Positions 16,384 to 27,627 of a stretch of DNA of 64,000 nt are shown piece by piece (the first letter of the stretch is position 1; every line of letters starts with the position of its first letter). The stretch is from Acidobacteriota bacterium (GTDB taxonomy: Bacteria > Acidobacteriota > Terriglobia > Terriglobales > Acidobacteriaceae): contig JAEYQK010000030.1 in assembly GCA_023410055.1 (NCBI GenBank), positions 9,092 to 73,091 on the forward strand, read 5' to 3'. A model generated the notes under the pieces. The model did not search any database, was not told the DNA's origin, and saw only the letters and a list, made by a program, of their open reading frames with translations. Both the position numbers and the translations under genes were made by a program.

Positions 16384-17082
16384 ATGCGTCGCGTGGTCAC
16401 GCCCGAACTTCTTGACACCGACTCTGGTACGCCGGAGGAAATCGAAGCATCGTTGGCCGACTTGCGCCGCATCAACCGCCGCTTCGGGGGCATCAGCACA
16501 ACCGTAAGCCTGATCAAGAAAGTCTCAGAGAAGACGGGAAAGAACGAGTTAACCCTGCTCGACGTCGCTGCTGGATCCGGCGATGTAGCCGCAGCAGCAA
16601 AAGAAGGGCTAGCGCCAGGAATACGCGTTCACTACATGCTTCTCGATTCCTCCGCTTCGCACCTGAACGGATATCGACCAAGTATTGTGGCGAATGCTTT
16701 GGCACTGCCGCTCCGCGACAATAGTTTCGACCTCGTCTCCTGCGCTCTGTTCCTGCACCATTTGGAACCAAACGAGATAGCGACATTCATGCGCGAAGCA
16801 TTGCGAGTCGCTCGCCTTGCGGTCCTGATCAACGATCTGCGTCGCAGCACGATACATCTCGCACTCATCTACGCCGGATTTCCGACATTCCGCAGTCGTC
16901 TCACGCGTCACGACGGCGTCGCGTCTGTTCGACGTTCCTACACGCCCAATGAACTACGAGCCATCCTGAAAAGTACCCATGCGGCGCGAGTTGAAATCCA
17001 GAGTCACTATCTCTACCGAATGGGAGCAATCGCTTGGAAGCAGCTTCCAAACGAAGTCGAAAACGAGAAGCGCTGCGCATGA
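16384..17082 (+). CDS. Class I SAM-dependent methyltransferase
   Basis: 232 residues with the SAM-binding motif LLDVAAGSGD (58-67), a motif II-like DNSFDLVSCALFLHHLE, and VARLAVLINDLRRS. Such proteins methylate small molecules, often lipids or polyketides; the substrate is unknown here. The stop overlaps the start of the flavoprotein gene by four bases (ATGA), so the two are probably made together and act on one pathway. Comparable methyltransferase/flavin-reductase pairs often accompany type III polyketide synthases in other bacteria, but no such synthase is in the window. Confidence 0.85.
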   Translation: MRRVVTPELLDTDSGTPEEIEASLADLRRINRRFGGISTTVSLIKKVSEKTGKNELTLLDVAAGSGDVAAAAKEGLAPGIRVHYMLLDSSASHLNGYRPSIVANALALPLRDNSFDLVSCALFLHHLEPNEIATFMREALRVARLAVLINDLRRSTIHLALIYAGFPTFRSRLTRHDGVASVRRSYTPNELRAILKSTHAARVEIQSHYLYRMGAIAWKQLPNEVENEKRCA

Positions 17083-18170
17083 TCTACGACCTGATTGTCA
17101 TCGGAGCTGGACCAGCCGGATGCGCAGCCGCAATCACCACCGCACGCGAAGGTGCTTCCGTACTGCTGCTGGAACGCGGCCACTATCCACGCCACAAAGT
17201 CTGCGGCGAGTTCGTCTCTGCCGAGTCGATCCAGCTTCTCAGGTCCTTGCTCGGGGACAATGCCGCAGCGCTGCTCGACCCTGCTCCGCGCATCAGCAAC
17301 GCTCGCTTGTACAAGGGAGATGTGCACGCAAATATTCCGATCTCGCCAGGTGCGATCAGCATTACTCGACACGATCTGGATTCCGCTCTGTTCCGCGCAG
17401 CCTCGCTATCAGGAGCAACAGCGCTGGAGAACACCGCAGCTGCCTCAATACAACGTGACTCAGACCAGTTCGTAGTGCAAACGAAGGTGGAAGAGTACCG
17501 GTCTCGCACTCTTCTGATCGCCGCAGGTCGCTGGTCGAACCTCCAGGAACGGGAGAACTCGTCTGCTGACAGAGAAGTCCGCCAGCTTGGCATCAAAGCC
17601 CACTTCCGAAATGCCAATAGCTTCCCGCGAGACACCGTCGAGCTTCACTTCTTCGACGGAGGATACTGCGGAATCGATTCCATCGCACAGGACACCGTGA
17701 GCGTCTGCTCAATGGTTCGCCCGGATGTCGCCAGGAACCTTGACCAGGTCTTCGCCCTGAGCAAATTCCTTCGGGCTCGTTCCAGAAACTGGCAACCGCT
17801 GTTCGAACCAGTAACAACCTTTCCACTCATCTTCCGAAAACCAAAGCCAGAGGGCGATGGAATACTCTACGCTGGAGATGCTGCAGCCTTCGTCGATCCC
17901 TTCATCGGGGACGGCATTTCGCTTGCGCTAAACTCCGGCTCTCTGGCCGCCCGCAGTCTCGCACCAGTCTGGCGAGGAGAATGTGCCTTAGCCACCGTAG
18001 CTGCACGATATCGATCCGCCTACGAAGCACACTTCGCCAACGTCTTCCGCAACGCCGCACGCATTCGCCAGCTACTTCGCCTTCCCGAGCAACTGCAAAT
18101 AGCCGCCCTAAGTGTGTTGCGTGTTCCCGCAGTTTCTCGCCGGTTCATTAGCCTGACGCGCGCAGCCTAA
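17079..18170 (+). CDS. FAD-dependent oxidoreductase, geranylgeranyl-reductase-like
   Basis: 363-residue flavoprotein starting MIYDLIVIGAGPAG, with the FAD-binding GxGxxG at 9-14, HKVCGEFVS near residues 39-47, and a second FAD contact motif YAGDAAAFVDPFIGDG in the C-terminal half. This is the pattern of the geranylgeranyl reductase/halogenase family (para-hydroxybenzoate hydroxylase fold). The longer open frame from 17034 lies inside the methyltransferase gene; ATG 17079 is overlapped by that gene's stop. It probably reduces or oxidises a lipid-like substrate methylated by its partner; the true substrate cannot be told. Confidence 0.86.
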   Translation: MIYDLIVIGAGPAGCAAAITTAREGASVLLLERGHYPRHKVCGEFVSAESIQLLRSLLGDNAAALLDPAPRISNARLYKGDVHANIPISPGAISITRHDLDSALFRAASLSGATALENTAAASIQRDSDQFVVQTKVEEYRSRTLLIAAGRWSNLQERENSSADREVRQLGIKAHFRNANSFPRDTVELHFFDGGYCGIDSIAQDTVSVCSMVRPDVARNLDQVFALSKFLRARSRNWQPLFEPVTTFPLIFRKPKPEGDGILYAGDAAAFVDPFIGDGISLALNSGSLAARSLAPVWRGECALATVAARYRSAYEAHFANVFRNAARIRQLLRLPEQLQIAALSVLRVPAVSRRFISLTRAA

Positions 18171-18187
18171 TGTAACCGCAAACGAAA

Positions 18188-18216
18188 AGCGGCAGGCTCA
18201 ACCTGCCGCTCACAAA
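18188..18216. terminator. Hairpin between convergent genes
   Basis: AGCGGCAGG (18188-18196) and CCTGCCGCT (18202-18210) form a perfect nine-pair stem with a five-base loop. On the minus strand the stem is followed by TTTTCGTTT, so it fits an intrinsic terminator for the methyltransferase gene ending at 18233. It may also stop transcription from the flavoprotein side. Confidence 0.7.
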
Positions 18217-18232
18217 CTGGACTCGACGCTGT

Positions 18233-18928
18233 CTACCTGACCACCAGCACCTCTCGAATGTTGTCACGTCCGAGGAAGAACTTCAGCGAACCAAAGTCCC
18301 TGAATAGGTTCTCAATATGGCGATTGTTGAAGACGCGCTGCAACCGGAAATGCGCGTAGCGCCCCTTCTGATCTCCGCCGGAAGCAGGCAGTGGAATACG
18401 CTGCAACTCTATCGTATCCGCCGAGGCGATGTGATACCTCTGGTAGGGCGCATCAGGACCCGCATCCTTGGTGTGAAAGAATGCGAGCACCAATGCTCCG
18501 GGCTTCATGATGGTCTGAATCCTCTGCACGACTGGCTTAACGAGCGGCTCGCTGAGGTAATCCGGCATGTCCCACAGCAGAACTGCATCGAAACTCTCCT
18601 TTTCGAAAGTCAGATTGTTAGCCAGGAACTTGTCTACGTCTACGGTGCGGCTACCGTCCTCACCCTCGACTTGATACTCCGGATCTCTCGCTGCCAGCAG
18701 AACATCTTCGCCATAGGTTCTCTGACCCATGCTGGTGAAGAAAGAAATGTTCGCTGGCGAAGTCGGACCAAGATCCAGCACCTTTTGGCCGTCCAGCCAG
18801 GACAGCGCCTTTACGAGTTCGCCAAGGCCGGTACACCGTCGCGTGACGCGATCAGAATCAGCGGTCGCAACGGAATCCGAAGATCCTCGACCGCCGCCGC
18901 CCCTTAGAAATTTGAAAAAGTCAGCCAC
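18233..18928 (-). CDS. Putative SAM-dependent methyltransferase
   Basis: 231 residues from a GTG at 18928 (start uncertain). KVLDLGPTSPANISFF resembles a degenerate SAM-binding motif I, ESFDAVLLWDMPDYL motif II, and KPGALVLAFFHT a post-II strand, so a Rossmann-type methyltransferase fold is likely. The motif is not the usual DxGxGxG, so catalysis is not certain. The open frame extends to 19003, but that part runs through the terminator hairpin of the bactofilin gene, arguing for a start below 18960. A GGAG lies ~13 bases before the GTG. It follows the bactofilin gene on the same strand. Confidence 0.7.
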   Translation of the reverse strand: MADFFKFLRGGGGRGSSDSVATADSDRVTRRCTGLGELVKALSWLDGQKVLDLGPTSPANISFFTSMGQRTYGEDVLLAARDPEYQVEGEDGSRTVDVDKFLANNLTFEKESFDAVLLWDMPDYLSEPLVKPVVQRIQTIMKPGALVLAFFHTKDAGPDAPYQRYHIASADTIELQRIPLPASGGDQKGRYAHFRLQRVFNNRHIENLFRDFGSLKFFLGRDNIREVLVVR

Positions 18929-18962
18929 TGGAACCAGTTCTACTCCTTCGTCGCCTCCAGTG

Positions 18963-18992
18963 TAAAACAAAACCGGGGCAAACGCCCCGGTT
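18963..18992 (-). terminator. Intrinsic terminator after bactofilin gene
   Basis: AACCGGGGC (18971-18979) and GCCCCGGTT (18984-18992) form a nine-pair stem with a four-base loop. On the minus strand it is followed by TTGTTTTACA, a U-rich tract, 28 bases past the bactofilin stop. Confidence 0.85.
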
Positions 18993-19019
18993 CGGAACCC
19001 CAATTACCTCGTAACAAAC

Positions 19020-19586
19020 TTACGGAGTAGGCAAACTGGTGGACGTCGTAGTTGCGGTAGCAGCAGCAGACTTGGACTCAACGGCGGGTGCTTTCTCCCC
19101 CTTCTGAATATCGATTCCGCCTTTGAAATACGCTCCGTCTTCGATTGCGATGCGCTGTGTAAAGATGTCGCCCACCAGTACGGCAGATTTCTTCAATTCA
19201 ACCTTTTCGCCACCATAGAGATTTCCGTCAACCTTGCCGTGCACGATGATCTCCCGAGCCCGAACGCTGGCGCGTATTCGACCGTTTGGACCAATGATGA
19301 TGCTGTGGTCGTGTAGCTCGACGGTACCTTCTATTTCGCCATCGAGATAAAGGTCCTCGCTTCCTGAGAGCTCGCCTTTTACCACGACAGACTTGCCTAT
19401 GTGCGCCACATCGGAACGATAGTTCTGGGCTGGATTGGTTTCCACGGAACGAGCCTCCTTCGGAGTAGCTATTGGTGATTTCTGAACGGAAACCGGTTGG
19501 CTTATGAGTGCGGGATGCGTCGCCACCGGCAAAGCTGATTTGGGCGCTGTTGCCCTATTTTCTTGTTCTTTAGAGAATTTCCACAT
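19020..19586 (-). CDS. Bactofilin (polymer-forming cytoskeletal protein)
   Basis: 188 residues. The middle (about 57-160) is a bactofilin domain: repeats of short beta strands such as GKSVVVKGELSGSEDLYLDG, EIEGTVELHDHSIIIG, and GKVDGNLYGGEKVEL, which stack into a right-handed beta helix that polymerises without nucleotide. The N-terminal ~55 residues and the Ala/Thr-rich tail are disordered, as is usual. Bactofilins scaffold cell-shape or envelope proteins. No peptidase partner is adjacent; the downstream gene is a methyltransferase-like protein behind a terminator. Confidence 0.92.
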   Translation of the reverse strand: MWKFSKEQENRATAPKSALPVATHPALISQPVSVQKSPIATPKEARSVETNPAQNYRSDVAHIGKSVVVKGELSGSEDLYLDGEIEGTVELHDHSIIIGPNGRIRASVRAREIIVHGKVDGNLYGGEKVELKKSAVLVGDIFTQRIAIEDGAYFKGGIDIQKGEKAPAVESKSAAATATTTSTSLPTP

Positions 19587-20152
19587 ACCTGACCGTTGTC
19601 CCGGAAATGGAATACAGCTCAGGCATTGACTCGGGCTGCATCACGTGCGCTGATATCTCGGGAACTCGACTGAATCATACTTAACCCGTCTAGTCGCTTC
19701 AAGCGAGATGCGTAAACGGGGCGGTTACTCTGGTGCAGGCGCGCAATCGCAAAACGTGAACAGGACTACTCATCGATGGCACCGACCGAGAACTAGTTAG
19801 TATACTGCCGAGAATCCGTTGTCGGCTCTTGCTGTCACCCGCAACCTAACTGCTTAAGAACATGAGTTCAATCAGAGTACCCGCAATAAACACTCGGAGG
19901 CTCCTTTGGCCACCACCTTGCAACTACCATAGCGTCGGCCTGCTCGGAACGAGTCGCGCAGGTATTGTTGGCCGAAAACCAGGGGAACAGCGGCCAACAT
20001 CGCCCACGCGGCTGAAAACACCAATGGGACTGCCTTTTCCGGCGGGCCGATGCCTTTGCCTTCTGCCATCTTGCCCCCAAAAGCAACTTGTCTGCGCCAC
20101 TAAGGTTCTAAAATGGGTAAGCTGCTTCTCAGTGAAACTAACGGAGATTCAT
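19587..20152. other. Divergent intergenic region without recognised gene
   Basis: The 566 bases between the bactofilin and the secreted-protein gene run in frame upstream of the latter, but with no signal-peptide-like or family-like sequence and no ribosome site. TATACT at 19800-19805 could be a -10 box. A short minus-strand frame (19868-20086) has no convincing features. I see no RNA gene here. Confidence 0.4.
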
Positions 20153-22455
<2,303 letters not shown>

Positions 22456-22473
22456 TAATTTCATTCCAAACAA

Positions 22474-22504
22474 GGCTCGGATTCTTCCGGGCCTTTTCTT
22501 TTTC
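22474..22504 (+). terminator. Intrinsic terminator of enolase gene
   Basis: GGCTCGGA (22474-22481) pairs with TCCGGGCC (22486-22493), eight pairs with one G-U, followed by TTTTCTTTTTCC. It begins 18 bases after the enolase stop. Confidence 0.88.
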
Positions 22505-22596
22505 CAGTTCACCGTTGCTCATATTCCCGTTCCCATCGTCCGTTCTCTGCGCTATCATCCCTTGACTCTCATTCACTCACAATCAGGAGCACGAGC

Positions 22597-23175
22597 ATGA
22601 AGCGTGGTTTAGCAATGATAGTTTTCTTCTTTCTGATCTCTGTTTTGGCCTATGGTCAAAGTGCAGTCGATAATTCGGCCCCTGCTAGCCGCGAGCAGAT
22701 CCTCAAAATGATGGACGCGATGCAATCTCGCAAGACGGTTCAGGTCATGATGAACAGCATGCAACAACAAATCGGGAGCATGATGAAGGAACAGATGGAA
22801 AAGTCGACTCCTGAAGCGTCTCCGGAGATGCGAGCCGAGATGACGGCTGCGATGCAGGATATGTTCAAGGACATGGAGCCAATTATGTCCGACGTCGTAG
22901 AAGAGACTATCCCGGTTTATCAAAAACACCTGAGCCAACAGGAGGCTGAGGCTATAACAGCCTTCTATCTTTCCCCGGAAGGAAAGAGTTTCCTCAACAT
23001 ACTGCCGGTGATCATGAACGATTCGATGAGTATCGCGATGAAAACCATGCAAACGCGCATGGAGCCGATCAGCGAAAAGCTGACAAAGCGAATGCAAGAA
23101 ATTACCAGGAAGTATGCCTCACAGTCTCAGAAAAAGCCGACTTCACCCGCGAGCGGCTCGACTTCTTCAAAATAG
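22597..23175 (+). CDS. Exported DUF2059-type protein
   Basis: 192 residues with a signal peptide (MKRGLAMIVFFFLISVLAYG, then QS). The helical, Met-rich mature part (ILKMMDAMQSRKTVQVMMNS, then TIPVYQKHLSQQEAEAITAFYLSPEGKSFL) matches the DUF2059 pattern: a conserved segment on directed growth to the C-terminus with FYxSPxG. The role of the family is unknown. The Ser/Pro/Lys-rich tail looks unstructured. The gene stands alone between two terminators, with AGGAG about seven bases before its ATG. Confidence 0.82.
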   Translation: MKRGLAMIVFFFLISVLAYGQSAVDNSAPASREQILKMMDAMQSRKTVQVMMNSMQQQIGSMMKEQMEKSTPEASPEMRAEMTAAMQDMFKDMEPIMSDVVEETIPVYQKHLSQQEAEAITAFYLSPEGKSFLNILPVIMNDSMSIAMKTMQTRMEPISEKLTKRMQEITRKYASQSQKKPTSPASGSTSSK

Positions 23176-23187
23176 ACTAGTGAGCAG

Positions 23188-23214
23188 AAAGGCCCGGAGC
23201 GATCCGGGCCTTTG
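23188..23214. terminator. Bidirectional terminator between convergent genes
   Basis: AAAGGCCCGGA (23188-23198) and TCCGGGCCTTT (23203-23213) form an eleven-pair stem with a four-base loop. The A/T ends supply a short U tract in both directions, serving the DUF2059 gene and the thioesterase gene. Confidence 0.85.
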
Positions 23215-23229
23215 GTCTATGCCATGTAT

Positions 23230-23649
23230 TTACGCCTTCCGAACGTATTTCCCGAACATCGCCTGCGCGTCAATTGCGATGAACTTCCCCATGCTGCGCG
23301 CGAGCACCTGGCCGGACTCGCTTCGAATCTCAGCAAGGTTGGTATGTACGCGTCCGCGAACGCTCTTCTCCCAGCCTTCGACGGTCAACCTCTTCCCCAG
23401 CGGGACGGGTTTCAAGTACTTCACCGTCATCTCCGATGTAAGCGCCACGGCGTTGCGGATCTTGTTCACTTTCCCCATCGCCTCATCGAGGATTGTCGCG
23501 ATGACGCCGCCATGCGCGTGTCCGGGAGGCCCGGTGTACCGACGAGAAAGCTTGAAATCACACACATAGCTCTTCCCTGTCTCGCTCAGCCGGAACTTCA
23601 GTCTCATCCCATCGGGATTGTCCACCCCGCATCCAAAACAACGATTCAT
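23230..23649 (-). CDS. PaaI-family hotdog-fold thioesterase
   Basis: About 139 residues from ATG 23649. It starts MNRCFGCGVDNPDGM, the cysteine motif at the head of this PaaI-type subfamily, and contains GHAHGGVIATILDEAMGKV, the hotdog helix with the catalytic acidic residue, and TVKYLKPVPLG. It hydrolyses acyl-CoA thioesters; the substrate is unknown. A TTG at 23697 with GGAAGGA upstream is an alternative start that would overlap the end of the ubiD gene, suggesting translational coupling. Confidence 0.85.
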   Translation of the reverse strand: MNRCFGCGVDNPDGMRLKFRLSETGKSYVCDFKLSRRYTGPPGHAHGGVIATILDEAMGKVNKIRNAVALTSEMTVKYLKPVPLGKRLTVEGWEKSVRGRVHTNLAEIRSESGQVLARSMGKFIAIDAQAMFGKYVRKA

Positions 23650-23689
23650 AGGGAGTTTGTGGTGCTTTGTGTCGTGTCCATGAGCGTTC

Positions 23690-25258
23690 TTACTCAATGC
23701 CAAGTTCCTTCCACTTCCTGTCAACTAATGCCTTCACTTCCGCGCTCATGCGCAACTCATCAGGCCATGGACGCGTGAAACCCTCACTCGACCATTTTCG
23801 CGTCGCATCAATCCCCATCTTCGAGCCGAAATCAGGCAGCCGCGAGGCATGGTCGAGTGAATCCACCGGCCCAAGCGTGAATTGGATGTCGCGTTCAGGA
23901 TCAATGTTGTTGAGCACCCTCCAAACAACTGCGGCGGTGTCCTGAACGTCGGTATCTTCGTCCACTACAACGACACATTTCGTAAACATCGCCTGTCCTA
24001 GCGACCAGATCGCACTCATTACCTTCCGAGCGTGTCCTGGGTACGACTTCTTGATGGACACAATCATGAGGTTGTGGAAGACACCTTCGACCGGGAGATT
24101 GATATCTACGATCTCAGGGATGGTCAGCTTCATAAGCGGCAGGAATATCCGCTCCACCGCCTTGCCCATCCAAGCATCTTCCATCGGCGGCTTGCCTACG
24201 ATGGTGGTCGAGTAGATTGGGCTCTTCCGGTGCGTGATGCACGTCGCGTGAAAGACCGGATACTGGTCCTCGAGCGAATAGAAGCCGGTATGATCTCCGA
24301 AAGGCCCCTCGGTTCGAAGTTCATCCAGGTTAACGTAGCCTTCAAGCACGATTTCTGCACTGGCCGGAATCTCCAGATCGACTGTCTCGCACTTGACCAA
24401 TTCCACCGGTTTCTGGCGCAAAAAGCCCGCTATCAAGAACTCCTCGACATCTGGCGGAGCAGGGACAATCGATGCGAATGTAATTGCCGGGTCAGTGCCG
24501 ATCACTACCGCGACATCCATCCGTCCCTGGGGGCGATCTCCTTCAGCCAATCTCGATGATCCCGACGAACGGGCCATGATGTCTACTGCCGCTGCGCTGG
24601 CCTCGCTCGCCGCACTCGCTTTCGCCGCCGCTCTTATGCGCTCGCGATAGTGTTCGGCTGCGACCTTCTGACGTTGCCAGTGCATTCCTGCTGTGCGCTC
24701 GTCGTAAACCTGCATGCGATAGGTTCCCACGTTGCGTTTCCCAGTTCTCGGATCGCGAGTAATGACGCAAGGCAATGTGATGAATCGCCCACCGTCCTTA
24801 GGCCAGCATTGCAGGACCGGGAAGTCGAGAAGCGAGAAGCTATCGCGCTTGATCACTTCCTTGCATGGTCCGCTGGAAACAGTCTTCGGGAAGAACTTCC
24901 CCATGTCGGCCAGCATCGGCAACATCTTGAGTTTGTCGATGAAGCCCTCGGGTGACTTCACGTCCATGAACTGTCGTAGCCGGTCCGCCACCTGATCGAG
25001 CGAATCGACTCCAAGCGCCATGTTCATGCGGCGTGCGGAGCCAAACTGGTTGATCAAAACATGAGTCCCGGCATAGCCCTTCACATTCTCAAAAAGCAGC
25101 GCGGGACCGCCTGCTCCATAGCGAGAGTCACGTGATTTTGACACGCGATCCGCAATTTCTGTGATCTCCAGGATCGGATCGACTTCCGTCCGTACGTGCT
25201 TCAGCTCTCCGGCCTTATCAAGCGCCGCAATCCATTCGCGAAGGTCGTTATATGGCAA
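23690..25258 (-). CDS. UbiD-family decarboxylase
   Basis: 522-residue prenylated-FMN-dependent decarboxylase. Conserved parts are MPYNDLREWIAALDKAGELK at the start, RNVGTYRMQVYDERTAGMHWQ (cofactor and substrate contacts), the ELRTEGPFGDHTGFYS segment with the catalytic Glu-Arg-Glu network, and VVVDEDTDVQD toward the C-terminus. Such enzymes act in ubiquinone or menaquinone synthesis or on aromatic acids. In an acidobacterium, menaquinone or aromatic metabolism is more likely than ubiquinone, but no pathway partner or UbiX is in the window. Its stop overlaps a possible start of the thioesterase gene. Confidence 0.9.
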   Translation of the reverse strand: MPYNDLREWIAALDKAGELKHVRTEVDPILEITEIADRVSKSRDSRYGAGGPALLFENVKGYAGTHVLINQFGSARRMNMALGVDSLDQVADRLRQFMDVKSPEGFIDKLKMLPMLADMGKFFPKTVSSGPCKEVIKRDSFSLLDFPVLQCWPKDGGRFITLPCVITRDPRTGKRNVGTYRMQVYDERTAGMHWQRQKVAAEHYRERIRAAAKASAASEASAAAVDIMARSSGSSRLAEGDRPQGRMDVAVVIGTDPAITFASIVPAPPDVEEFLIAGFLRQKPVELVKCETVDLEIPASAEIVLEGYVNLDELRTEGPFGDHTGFYSLEDQYPVFHATCITHRKSPIYSTTIVGKPPMEDAWMGKAVERIFLPLMKLTIPEIVDINLPVEGVFHNLMIVSIKKSYPGHARKVMSAIWSLGQAMFTKCVVVVDEDTDVQDTAAVVWRVLNNIDPERDIQFTLGPVDSLDHASRLPDFGSKMGIDATRKWSSEGFTRPWPDELRMSAEVKALVDRKWKELGIE

Positions 25259-25409
25259 TGTTGCCCTCTAGCACCGCTATTTCGAATCTCGAGGCTCGAT
25301 TATAGAAGTTGGTACAACGAATTCAACAGCATTGGACTGCTCGGGGCAGGTAAATAAGGCGACAACATAGTTCGCGACACGCTCATCGAAGTATCCAAAT
25401 TTCGGAAGA

Positions 25410-26495
25410 ATGCGAGACTGTTACGTGCCTGAACCACTTGTCGGGGAACGAGAACTTATCCATAGCCTGCTGCTGCTCACCCTTAGCCCACAACGTGCGA
25501 CCGGAGCATTTGATCAGCTTGGGCTTGCTGGAAGAGAAGAGACTGAGTTCCTGCGTCTCGCCAACTCTCATCATGTCATCGTGCGTGCCCTGACCGCGCT
25601 TCAGCCCCTCGTGAATGCAGAAAGAAAAGAGCGGATTTCGGCTGCTCTGCAACATGAAGAAGCAAGAATCACGAATGCACTTCGTTCTCTGAACGATATT
25701 TGCGGCACGTTGGAGCAGAACAACTGCCCCGTTGTGGTAATCAAGTCTTTGGATCATTCCCCCGACCTTGGCAACGATCTCGATCTCTTCACCACGGCCT
25801 CAGCCGCGGAGGTGGTGAAGGTGTTTACTAAAGTGTTTGGAGCTACAATTCAGCCTCGAAGCTGGGGAGATCGCCTGGCTAACAAATGGAACTTCGAGAT
25901 CCCCGGACTGCCTGAGTCCGTCGAAGTTCATTGCGAACGCATCGGCCAGACGGGCGAACAAGTCGCGCTTGCCAAACGGTTCGTTCAGAGACGGGTGCAG
26001 AAAGATCTCCAGGGATACACGTTCGTTGTTCCCGCGCCCGAGGAACGTATTATCGTTTCCTGCCTACAACGGATGTACCGGCACTTCTACTTCCGTATTT
26101 GCGACATTGTCAATGCTGCCAATCTTATGCAGGCCAAGGAGATCGACTACAACGAACTCCGGCGGGCCTGCATGGCGGGCGGTATCTGGCCGGGTGTTGC
26201 GACCTACTTGCGTGTCGTGCGGGACTACATTGGCCAGTATCGTGAAGAGACTGTTAGCCTGCCCGAACAAGTCGAAAACGCCGCCAGCTTCGGTGCTGAC
26301 AAATTGTACGTCCAGAGGGGCTTCATCCGTGTGCCTATACTTCCTGAGGGTGCATCGTTCTATCGCCATGAGATAGCGGCAGCAGCAAGGCGAGGCGACA
26401 TGCCAGCCACGCTAAGACTTAGTCTGCTGCCGCCTTTGGCTTCTGCTGCCGCGGTCGCCTACAAACTGACCGGAAGCGATAAGGGCGTATGGTAG
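25410..26495 (+). CDS. Nucleotidyltransferase-like protein
   Basis: 361 residues. A helical N-terminus (LIHSLLLLTLSPQRATGAFDQ, then LANSHHVIVRALTAL) precedes VVIKSLDHSPDLGNDLDLFTT, which resembles the G/S-x-DxD active-site strand of the uncharacterised nucleotidyltransferase family often seen with polysaccharide or asparagine-synthase-type clusters (NTP_transf_5). The C-terminal half is helical, with CLQRMYRHFYFRICDIVNAAN. The substrate is unknown, and the assignment rests on one motif and overall layout. ATG 25410 follows a 151-base gap after ubiD on the other strand. Confidence 0.65.
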   Translation: MRDCYVPEPLVGERELIHSLLLLTLSPQRATGAFDQLGLAGREETEFLRLANSHHVIVRALTALQPLVNAERKERISAALQHEEARITNALRSLNDICGTLEQNNCPVVVIKSLDHSPDLGNDLDLFTTASAAEVVKVFTKVFGATIQPRSWGDRLANKWNFEIPGLPESVEVHCERIGQTGEQVALAKRFVQRRVQKDLQGYTFVVPAPEERIIVSCLQRMYRHFYFRICDIVNAANLMQAKEIDYNELRRACMAGGIWPGVATYLRVVRDYIGQYREETVSLPEQVENAASFGADKLYVQRGFIRVPILPEGASFYRHEIAAAARRGDMPATLRLSLLPPLASAAAVAYKLTGSDKGVW

Positions 26496-26611
26496 ATGAC
26501 CTGGTTACCAAAGTGACTCTTCATACGAATGGAGTTCGGGTATCATTCGTCGTACCTTGCGGAAGTCCTCACGTGGGCTGCGCTAAAGGGGGCACCGCAA
26601 AAGGGTGATTT

Positions 26612-26968
26612 ATGTCGGAACGGGACAACAGCTACTCAGTCGAAAGACGTGGTGATCGGCAGAAGGTAGATCTGCGGATTCAAGTCCTCTACACTAAGGA
26701 CGGATCACCTCAGAGCGTCTATGGTCGAGGTAGCGACCTCAGCGAGCGCGGAATCGCGGTTTATGCGGCAGCCGACGTCAATGAGGGCCAGCACGTAAGG
26801 GTTGAGTTCACTCTGCCTTATACGCGAAGGCAACTTCTGATCGAGGCAGTCGTACGAAACAAGCAAGGATATCGCTATGGCCTCGAGTTCTTGACCTTGA
26901 GTTCTTCGCAGCGAGATGACATCAAGAAGCTTTGCCAGACCGCAAGCATCATGAATCAAGCATTATGA
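26612..26968 (+). CDS. PilZ-domain protein
   Basis: 118-residue single-domain protein with the PilZ c-di-GMP signature: RRGDR at 12-16 and DLSERGI at 42-48, spaced about 30 residues apart, followed by beta strands (HVRVEFTLPY, LIEAVVRNKQ, YRYGLEFL). It probably binds c-di-GMP and passes the signal to a partner. The HD-GYP phosphodiesterase at 55495-57276 is a c-di-GMP enzyme in the same window, though not linked. A GGGTGATTT upstream of the ATG is a modest ribosome site. Confidence 0.88.
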   Translation: MSERDNSYSVERRGDRQKVDLRIQVLYTKDGSPQSVYGRGSDLSERGIAVYAAADVNEGQHVRVEFTLPYTRRQLLIEAVVRNKQGYRYGLEFLTLSSSQRDDIKKLCQTASIMNQAL

Positions 26969-26996
26969 ATTCGGTGTAGGCCGACCGAAATCGATG

Positions 26997-27482
26997 CTAC
27001 ACGTCAAGGGTGATTAACTCGCACTGAATTTCTTCTGCGTTGATCGTCAGACGCCCCACTGAAACAGGTAGTGAAAAACGCCGCGGCCCTGCACTTCCCG
27101 GATTGAAATACAGGACGCCTTTCTTCCGCTCTTGATGAGGCTTGTGTGAGTGCCCGCTGATCACGACCCTGAACCCTCCAGCTTCTGGCTTGATATCCAA
27201 TCGGGAAAGATCGTGAAGCATGTATATCGCAATCTCTCCAACATTGGTGACGACGTTTTCCGGAATGTCCTTTGCCCAAGGCCCATCGACATTCCCGCGC
27301 ACCGCTATAGTCGGTGCGATGGCAGCGAGCGAGTCGAGCACTGCGGAACTGCCCAGATCGCCTGCGTGCAAAATCAAATGCGATCCGCGCAGCGCGTTTA
27401 GCGCCTCGGGGCGCATCAGTCCATGAGTATCCGAAATTACGCCGACTACGGTCGCGGTGCCCTCGTTGTGCGGTGGCCTCAT
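26997..27482 (-). CDS. YfcE/MJ0936-type metallophosphodiesterase
   Basis: 161 residues with the calcineurin-like motifs in order: GVISDTHGLM, HAGDLGS, RGNVDGPW (in place of GNHD), HDL, and SGHSHKP with the last metal-binding histidines. FNPGSAGPRRF completes the YfcE-like pattern. These are Mn-dependent phosphodiesterases of uncertain natural substrate. It lies beside tRNA-Gly on the same strand. Confidence 0.9.
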   Translation of the reverse strand: MRPPHNEGTATVVGVISDTHGLMRPEALNALRGSHLILHAGDLGSSAVLDSLAAIAPTIAVRGNVDGPWAKDIPENVVTNVGEIAIYMLHDLSRLDIKPEAGGFRVVISGHSHKPHQERKKGVLYFNPGSAGPRRFSLPVSVGRLTINAEEIQCELITLDV

Positions 27483-27495
27483 GCAGAAAAGGAAA

Positions 27496-27570
27496 TGGAG
27501 CGGGAGACGGGGATCGAACCCGCGACCAACGGCTTGGGAAGCCGTGACTCTACCACTGAGTTACTCCCGC
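27496..27570 (-). tRNA. tRNA-Gly (anticodon CCC)
   Basis: The minus strand reads GCGGGAGTAACTCAGTGG at the 5' end. The acceptor stem GCGGGAG pairs with CTCCCGC, the anticodon arm ACGGC-TTCCCAA-GCCGT shows anticodon CCC, and the T arm contains GGTTCGATCC. The discriminator base is T and CCA (27496-27498) is encoded. All four arms fold. Confidence 0.96.
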
Positions 27571-27627
27571 TCAGCAAGACGAGATTATCACTCTTGCGTT
27601 TGGATCGGCAACCTGATCCTCATGACT

